Assembly (NCBI GenBank): GCA_034430615.1
Contig: DAOUEJ010000102.1
Span: 1-64,000, forward strand
Direction: 5' to 3'
DNA length: 64,000 nucleotides
Source: E44-bin32 sp034430615
Lineage (GTDB): Bacteria; Chloroflexota; Anaerolineae; Anaerolineales; E44-bin32
The notes beneath the pieces are model-generated. The model made no database searches. It was not told the origin of the DNA and saw nothing but the letters and a program-made list of their open reading frames with translations. Shown here piece by piece: positions 59,147 to 64,000 of the stretch (positions are counted from its first letter, which is position 1; every line of letters starts with the position of its first letter). The translations under genes were made by a program, and so were the position numbers.

Positions 59147-60355
59147 ATGACCAAGAGAATATTTGGGTTGGTAAGCATCTCTCTCATGGCGGCAATCATT
59201 GCCTGCGGGTTCCAGTCCACACCCTCCACAGAACCCACATTGACCAGCAGCCCTACCCAACCGTCATCATCTAATGAGGTGGAGACACCCACGGTTCTGA
59301 CCCCAGGTATTAGCCAACCCTTCCTTGATGCATCGTATGATTTCTCAGCACTCTACGATATGACCAATCCCGGGGTTGTAACCATCTGGTCGTTCGAAGA
59401 TCTTGGTGATGTCCACAGCGGATCGATCCCCACCGGACAGGGGTCAGGGTTCGTGATCGATCAAGAAGGCTACATCGTCACCAACCAGCACGTCGTGGAT
59501 GGCGCCGATGAAATTGAGATCGATTTTGTATCAGGGGTAAAGGCATGGGCAGAATTGATCGGTACCGACCCGGATTCGGATTTGGCTGTCCTCAAGGTAT
59601 CCCTCCTTCCCGAGCAGCTCTTCCCATTGTCTCTAGGTGACTCAGACCAGGTGCGGGTCGGGAATGTGGTCGTCGCCATCGGCAACCCCTTTGGCCTATC
59701 AGGCACGATGACGGTCGGGATCGTCTCCGCCATCGGGCGTTCGCTTTCATCAGAGCGTGCCGCGCCGGGGATAAACCGGGTCTTCTCCGCCGGCGATCTG
59801 ATCCAGACCGATGCCGCCATCAACCCCGGCAACTCCGGCGGACCCCTCCTGAACATCGCCGGTCAGGTGATCGGTATCAACCGCGCCATCCAGACCGAAT
59901 CCTTTACCGTGGACGGGAGTGCGGCCAATTCAGGCGTTGGGTTCGCCGTACCCGTGAACCTGCTCCGCCGGGTTGTTCCTGCCATCATCAACAATGGCAA
60001 CACCAACTATCCATACCTTGGCGTAAGCAGTTTGAACGATGAGCTCTGGAACCTGAAGACGATTGAGGCGCTTGGTTTCACCAACATTACCTATGGAGCC
60101 TACATCACGGAAATTGTCCCGGGTGGGCCAGCAGATAAAGCAGGATTACGCGCTGGGACACGGGAAACTGCCATCCCTGGTCTGCTGGGCGGGGGTGACT
60201 TGATTATTGCCATCGATGGGCTTCCGGTCCGCCAATTTGATGATCTGCTCTCTTACTTGTTCAAGTCAACCGAGGTAGGTCAAGATGTTTACCTGACCGT
60301 CGTTCGCGGCGTGGAGGAGGTGGAACTGACATTGACGATCGGTCCACGCCCTTGA
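59147..60355 (+). CDS. HtrA/DegP-type serine protease, lipid-anchored
   Basis: 402 residues. Signal peptide with a lipobox-like IIAC, a Ser/Thr/Pro linker, then a trypsin-like domain with catalytic His in TNQHVV, Asp in DSDLAVLK and Ser in GNSGGPL. One PDZ domain (about 285-400) closes the protein. It degrades or refolds damaged envelope proteins. ATG at 59147; a GTG lies directly before it. 42 bases after dnaJ. Confidence 0.93.
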   Translation: MTKRIFGLVSISLMAAIIACGFQSTPSTEPTLTSSPTQPSSSNEVETPTVLTPGISQPFLDASYDFSALYDMTNPGVVTIWSFEDLGDVHSGSIPTGQGSGFVIDQEGYIVTNQHVVDGADEIEIDFVSGVKAWAELIGTDPDSDLAVLKVSLLPEQLFPLSLGDSDQVRVGNVVVAIGNPFGLSGTMTVGIVSAIGRSLSSERAAPGINRVFSAGDLIQTDAAINPGNSGGPLLNIAGQVIGINRAIQTESFTVDGSAANSGVGFAVPVNLLRRVVPAIINNGNTNYPYLGVSSLNDELWNLKTIEALGFTNITYGAYITEIVPGGPADKAGLRAGTRETAIPGLLGGGDLIIAIDGLPVRQFDDLLSYLFKSTEVGQDVYLTVVRGVEEVELTLTIGPRP

Positions 60356-60403
60356 ACCTGCCGTCCGCGCGAGGTGGAATTCTGGACCTACAGGAGGCTC
60401 GCC

Positions 60404-61510
60404 ATGCTTAGCGAACAAATTCTGCATGAGTTGATCGCCTTACGATCTTCAACGCCTGTGCTCAGCGTCTACCTGGACGTGAGTCCACAAACGGGCGCGG
60501 CCGAGACAGCCAGACTCCGTCTGCGCCAGATGGTCAAGGACTATGTGGCACGCGCCCCAGCCGAAGTCGAGCAAGTGCTGCACTACCTGGATCACGAGTA
60601 TGATGGATCGGGTCGAAGCCTGGCTATCTTTTCGTGCATGTCGGCCAAGCTCTTTAGAACCTTCACATTTGCCGTACCCATCCGCAGCCGGGCCCGCTTG
60701 CTTGACGTCCCCTACGTAAAACCGCTCGCAAATCTGCTTGAGAGCTTCGGCCATATCGGCGTTGTGCTTGTTGACCAGCAAGGGGCGCGCCTCTTCCACT
60801 TTCACCTTGGCGAACTTGTGGAACAGGAAGGCATCGTTGGGGAAGAAGTCCGGCAGAGCAAACACGGCAGTGGGTCGAGTTCACCCGGCCGGCGGAGCAG
60901 CGCTGGCGACCAGGCGCGCGCGGCCGACGAGCTGATCGACCGCAACTTGCGCCAAGCCGCGTCCTTCGCCGCCCAATTCTTCGCCCAGCACGAGGTGCGC
61001 CGGGTCCTGGTCGGGGCCAGCGAACCAGTCGCACATCCTTTCATCGAGCGCCTTCCTAAACGCTGGCAATCTATTCTCATGGGAACATTCCCGATCGAAA
61101 TGACTGCCCCGCATGCTCTGGTCTTCGAGCGAGCCCTGGCCATCTTACAAGCTGCCGAACAGGCTCGTGACGAGCGGCTTCTGATGGAGGTAATCGATGC
61201 CTCCGCCAAGGGTGGGGAGGGTGTGATCGGACTTGAAGCCACCCTAGCAGATGTCCATGCTGGTAAGGTCCAGACTCTCTTTATACGTGATGGATACCGT
61301 GCTCCTGGGCATCGCTGTCAGAACTGCGGCTACCTGTCGCTGCGCGCGCAGGCCAACTGCCCGTTCTGCGGAGGCGAGATTGAATACATTGAGGATGCGG
61401 TCGAATTCGCAGTCCAGAGCGTAATCTCGAATGGCGGTGAGGTCGAGGTCGTCTCAGCCAATCCGCTTACGGAGCAGATGGGAAACGTCGGAGCCCTACT
61501 GCGTTACTGA
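60404..61510 (+). CDS. baeRF family protein (eRF1-like fold, with zinc ribbon)
   Basis: 368 residues. The fold order resembles the central and C-terminal domains of archaeal/eukaryotic release factor 1 (VLSVYLDVSP at the start; VVLVDQQGARLFHFHLGELVE; ARAADELIDRNLRQAASFAAQFF; VLVGASEPVAHPFIERLP). A zinc ribbon CQNCGYLSL...CPFCGGE is near 318-338. Bacterial members (baeRF/VLRF1 clan) are implicated in ribosome rescue or hibernation. There is no GGQ motif, so peptide release by the classic route is not expected. ATG at 60404 has AGGAGG. Third gene after dnaJ and htrA. Confidence 0.8.
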   Translation: MLSEQILHELIALRSSTPVLSVYLDVSPQTGAAETARLRLRQMVKDYVARAPAEVEQVLHYLDHEYDGSGRSLAIFSCMSAKLFRTFTFAVPIRSRARLLDVPYVKPLANLLESFGHIGVVLVDQQGARLFHFHLGELVEQEGIVGEEVRQSKHGSGSSSPGRRSSAGDQARAADELIDRNLRQAASFAAQFFAQHEVRRVLVGASEPVAHPFIERLPKRWQSILMGTFPIEMTAPHALVFERALAILQAAEQARDERLLMEVIDASAKGGEGVIGLEATLADVHAGKVQTLFIRDGYRAPGHRCQNCGYLSLRAQANCPFCGGEIEYIEDAVEFAVQSVISNGGEVEVVSANPLTEQMGNVGALLRY

Positions 61511-61541
61511 GACCTACATTCTGCATACTAGCCAGAACACA

Positions 61542-61565
61542 AAAGCCCCCTTATCCGGGGGCTTT
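61542..61565. terminator. Bidirectional terminator
   Basis: AAAGCCCCC (61542-61550), 6-base loop, GGGGGCTTT (61557-61565). It separates the convergent baeRF gene and the coiled-coil gene. The A/T flanks serve both strands. Confidence 0.8.
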
Positions 61566-61586
61566 GCTCATCAAGCCAGATCAATA

Positions 61587-62234
61587 TTAAAGGCCAAACA
61601 AAAGGCGCTCGAGGGACAGCAAGTTGTTGGCCAGGATCTCCAGATCCCGGCGGGCGGCAAACGCATCCGAATCGGCCTCCTCGATGACCAGTGCCACGCG
61701 GTCCCGCAGGCTCGCCACGGTCTGGGCGTCATTTACATCGAGCTGCTTTTCCAGGCTCGCCAACCGGGCGTCAGTGCCGCTCAAAGCCGCCTTGGCGGCC
61801 AGGACATCTTCCTGCAGCATACCAAGTTGTGCTGTGTTCACATCGACGAGCACAAATAACAGATCGAGGTGCTGCTCACTGGATTGAAGCGCGGCCTTCA
61901 GCCCCGTATTCTCTTCCTCCACCGGACGCAATCTTTCGAGTTCAGACTGAGCTGAAGCAAGTTCTGACTCTGCTGAATCAAGCCCCGTTTGAAGGGCAGC
62001 GATCTGTTCTGTTTGCGGCTTGACCTGGAGCGCCCAGGATGCCCCCACCCCAAGCCCGAAGATCAAGAGCACAATCACCGTCCAGATCAGGATGCGCCTC
62101 ATACGCCTTGAAGGAGGCGCCGGTTCCATTACTTCCTCATGGGCCTCAGCGACAACATCCTGTACCTCACTCATCGTTTCCTGGTTCACCGGTTCCTGGG
62201 GTTCAAGCTCCGCGTTCGTCTCTTGTTCCTGCAT
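61587..62234 (-). CDS. Single-pass membrane coiled-coil protein (third of trio)
   Basis: 215 residues. An acidic N-terminal segment of about 40 residues in the cytosol, RRMRR before a TM helix (about 48-69), then a long coiled coil rich in Glu, Leu and Ser (SAESELASAQSELERLRPVEEE) and helices to the C terminus. Predicted N-in, C-out. AGGAGAGG upstream of the ATG. It follows the second gene by 18 bases. No family recognised; shared layout with its two neighbours suggests a hetero-oligomer. Confidence 0.75.
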   Translation of the reverse strand: MQEQETNAELEPQEPVNQETMSEVQDVVAEAHEEVMEPAPPSRRMRRILIWTVIVLLIFGLGVGASWALQVKPQTEQIAALQTGLDSAESELASAQSELERLRPVEEENTGLKAALQSSEQHLDLLFVLVDVNTAQLGMLQEDVLAAKAALSGTDARLASLEKQLDVNDAQTVASLRDRVALVIEEADSDAFAARRDLEILANNLLSLERLLFGL

Positions 62235-62252
62235 CGACGTTCCTCTCCTATG

Positions 62253-63116
62253 TTATTCCGCCGCCCCATCCACGGGAAGCTCGGATGGAGGTGCTGTGAT
62301 TGTTATCAAATATTGCCAGCAAATTTCGAGCTCTTCCCCAGCGAGGGCCTGGTTGGTGAGCACGCTCACCAAGGCCGAATCAAGTCGCTCGAGGGCTGCC
62401 CGCAGTGAGGGCGCGTCCGCCGGTATGGGCGTCTCATCTGTCCCCGGTTGGACCGCGACAAGAATGTCCCGAGCAGCCAGCATATCAACTTGCGCCAGGC
62501 CAAGGTTAACCTGGTTGAGTGATACACGCGCCCGGGTGAGAAGCGTCATCGCCCGCAGGAGTTGGAGATCTCGAAGGATGCGTTGGGTAGGAAGATCCGC
62601 ACTTGCGAGCACACCCTCTATACCATTAACCCGTTCCGATAACGCGGATAGGTCCTGCGTCAGGCTAGCCAGCCGGTCGGTGATCACCTTGAAAGCCGTG
62701 ATCTGATCGTTCTGTTGCTCAAGCTCCAATTGGAGAGTGCCAATCTGTGCCTCCATCTCAGAGATCGTTTCACCGGAGGCTGTAGCGCTCCCCTCCAACT
62801 CGGCCGCCCGGTCCTGGAGCGCGCCTACCTGGGCCTGGGTGCTCTCGTTCTGAAGCTCAAGCTTTGCTTCCAGCTCGGACAGCCGGCTGTCCACGGTGCG
62901 CAGCGGTTCAATGGTGTTGCGATAAAGATCGATCGTGCCATAGAACAAACCGGCTCCGAGGACAATGCCCAGGACAACGACCACCAGCATTCGCAGCAGG
63001 AAGCGAGCAATCCGTCCTGCGATCCCAGGTTTCTTTGCCGGTTCGGTGATGGGCGGGGCAACGGTCTTTTGGGGCTGCTCCACTTTAGGGGACTCGGATG
63101 ATGTGATATCGGTCAC
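62253..63116 (-). CDS. Single-pass membrane coiled-coil protein (second of trio)
   Basis: 287 residues. A Pro/Lys-rich cytosolic tail of about 30 residues, a TM helix (about 37-60), then a coiled coil (about 75-175) and a helical C-terminal domain (about 185-285) with RALLTRARVSLN-like helices. ATG overlaps the previous stop by 4 bases (ATGA). Similar topology to the third gene. Function unknown. Confidence 0.75.
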   Translation of the reverse strand: MTDITSSESPKVEQPQKTVAPPITEPAKKPGIAGRIARFLLRMLVVVVLGIVLGAGLFYGTIDLYRNTIEPLRTVDSRLSELEAKLELQNESTQAQVGALQDRAAELEGSATASGETISEMEAQIGTLQLELEQQNDQITAFKVITDRLASLTQDLSALSERVNGIEGVLASADLPTQRILRDLQLLRAMTLLTRARVSLNQVNLGLAQVDMLAARDILVAVQPGTDETPIPADAPSLRAALERLDSALVSVLTNQALAGEELEICWQYLITITAPPSELPVDGAAE

Positions 63117-63877
63117 TGGGTCACCTCCGGGGCGGGCGCAGGAAAGATCTGCCCTAGCAAGGTTCTAATCCCCTGCAGGAATTGATCAAATGTGTTCACG
63201 CTTTCCTTGATTGCGCCAACTTGATCTGAAAGCGCGGAGACGGTTGCCTCCACCCTTCCCAGTTCGGAGATCGCCGAATCCATCTCATCCCGCAGCGCCT
63301 GCGATTCGTCCTCGAGTAAACTCATGCGACCACTCAGCCCTTCGACGGCCCGCAAACGGCTGCGCAGTGAATCGAGATCGGCGCTTACCGCATCCAGCCG
63401 CGTGGTCATCACCTCCGCCTGGATCCGAAGTTGGCGGATCGAGGCCTGGCGCTCCACGCTCAGGGTCCCGTTGATGCCGGCCAGGATCGCCAGGCTCAGG
63501 ATCACCGCCACCACCGCGCTCAGTACACCACCTCCGAGGACAAGCCAAAGAGCTCGCTCACGAGTGATGAATTCGGCCTGGCCCGTGTTAGCCGCTGGTA
63601 CTTGTGCGGAGGGATCAGGGCGCTTCGCTCCCTCCTTCACCACCGCTTGGGCCGGATCGGTCCCGGATGGCGGCGAATCACCATGTTCGAAAACCAGGCC
63701 TTGCTTGATGCGGATCAGTGATCGTGGCCCGATCCCCGGGACACGCAGCAGATCATCCGCATCTGCGTATGGACGGCCGATGATGATTCTTTCGGCGACG
63801 GCTTCGCCAACCCCGGGCAGTGTTATCAACGCCCCACGGTCTGCGAGGTTGGGATTTATCTTTTGATTATTCTCCAT
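63113..63877 (-). CDS. Helix-hairpin-helix protein with transmembrane helix and coiled coil (first of trio)
   Basis: 254 residues. Residues about 8-62 hold two HhH motifs of the ComEA type (ITLPGVGEAVAERII, LLRVPGIGPRSLIRIKQG), which bind DNA backbone non-specifically. A linker is followed by a TM helix (about 112-135) and an external coiled coil (about 145-240). In ComEA the HhH lies outside; here it precedes the TM helix and should be cytosolic by the positive-inside rule. ATG at 63877 with AAGAAAGAGAG upstream. A membrane tether for DNA is an inference. Confidence 0.8.
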   Translation of the reverse strand: MENNQKINPNLADRGALITLPGVGEAVAERIIIGRPYADADDLLRVPGIGPRSLIRIKQGLVFEHGDSPPSGTDPAQAVVKEGAKRPDPSAQVPAANTGQAEFITRERALWLVLGGGVLSAVVAVILSLAILAGINGTLSVERQASIRQLRIQAEVMTTRLDAVSADLDSLRSRLRAVEGLSGRMSLLEDESQALRDEMDSAISELGRVEATVSALSDQVGAIKESVNTFDQFLQGIRTLLGQIFPAPAPEVTQ

Positions 63878-64000
63878 CTACGTGCTCTCTTTCTTGGACA
63901 CACTTTCATCCCGATATTTATCTATGAATGTATCCTATCATGGTGTGCACGATCCGGGCCGAAAAACAATCAGCGGTAGGTCCATGGATCTTGCGGCATA

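Noticed and set aside
63983..64000. Possible start of a plus-strand gene at the right edge
   Set aside because: Only six codons are visible after ATG 63983; too little to support a call.

Overview
The window is a bacterial chromosome segment of roughly 57% GC with dense, mostly housekeeping gene content. It has no insertion sequence, prophage or CRISPR array. The flavour is that of a Chloroflexota bacterium, probably Anaerolineae-like and anaerobic. Pointers are SpoVS without sporulation genes, a selenocysteine formate dehydrogenase with a NuoE-NuoF fusion, a frameshifting chlD-type chelatase gene, Gram-positive-type LexA boxes (GAAC-N4-GTTC), many S/T/P-rich lipoproteins and several promoters that imply leaderless mRNAs. 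This placement is inference from protein character; no 16S gene is present.

Layout. 1-600: start of tuf and three tRNA genes (Thr-TGT, Tyr-GTA, Thr-GGT) read leftward. 602-3990: PIN/TRAM protein, cysS, rlmB (leftward). 4226-4996: surE. 5053-10445: leftward NAD-linked formate dehydrogenase operon (NuoE-F fusion, fdhD, Fe-S subunit, fdhA with UGA as selenocysteine). 10595-14257: sensor Ser/Thr kinase and a lipoprotein. 14325-17240: a bifunctional penicillin-binding protein that has lost both active sites. 17331-22142: PHP phosphatase, lipB, patatin, aldo-keto reductase, tdh. 22152-24849: three related surface proteins. 24861-27900: orphan DNA methyltransferase and a GC-poor glycosyltransferase island. 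27896-30227: two deoxynucleoside kinases flanking a nucleotidyltransferase. 30342-34948: small membrane protein, spoVS, holB, dus, DUF6391-like protein and holA. 35090-36687: an SOS-controlled operon with a minimal FtsK-like ATPase and two small proteins. 36758-43002: Memo-like protein, CorC-type membrane protein, priA, a gene broken by an in-frame stop, degV. 43200-50834: dnaA, radA, clpC, rpsA (leftward). 50958-53035: frameshift chelatase gene. 53309-58037: YprB-like exonuclease and a two-component pair. 58187-61510: dnaJ/cbpA, htrA, baeRF. 61587-63877: three membrane-anchored coiled-coil proteins, one with a helix-hairpin-helix domain.

How parts work together. The formate dehydrogenase genes make a self-contained formate:NAD+ module. 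HolA, HolB, PriA, DnaA and RadA serve replication and repair. The FtsK-like operon is placed under DNA-damage control by two LexA-type operators, one inside the promoter spacer. ClpC, HtrA, DnaJ and SurE are proteostasis and stress functions.

The items most worth following up are the SOS FtsK-like operon, the A9 frameshift in the chelatase gene, the double-dead PBP, the HhH/coiled-coil trio, and the recurring -10-then-start-codon (leaderless) architecture.
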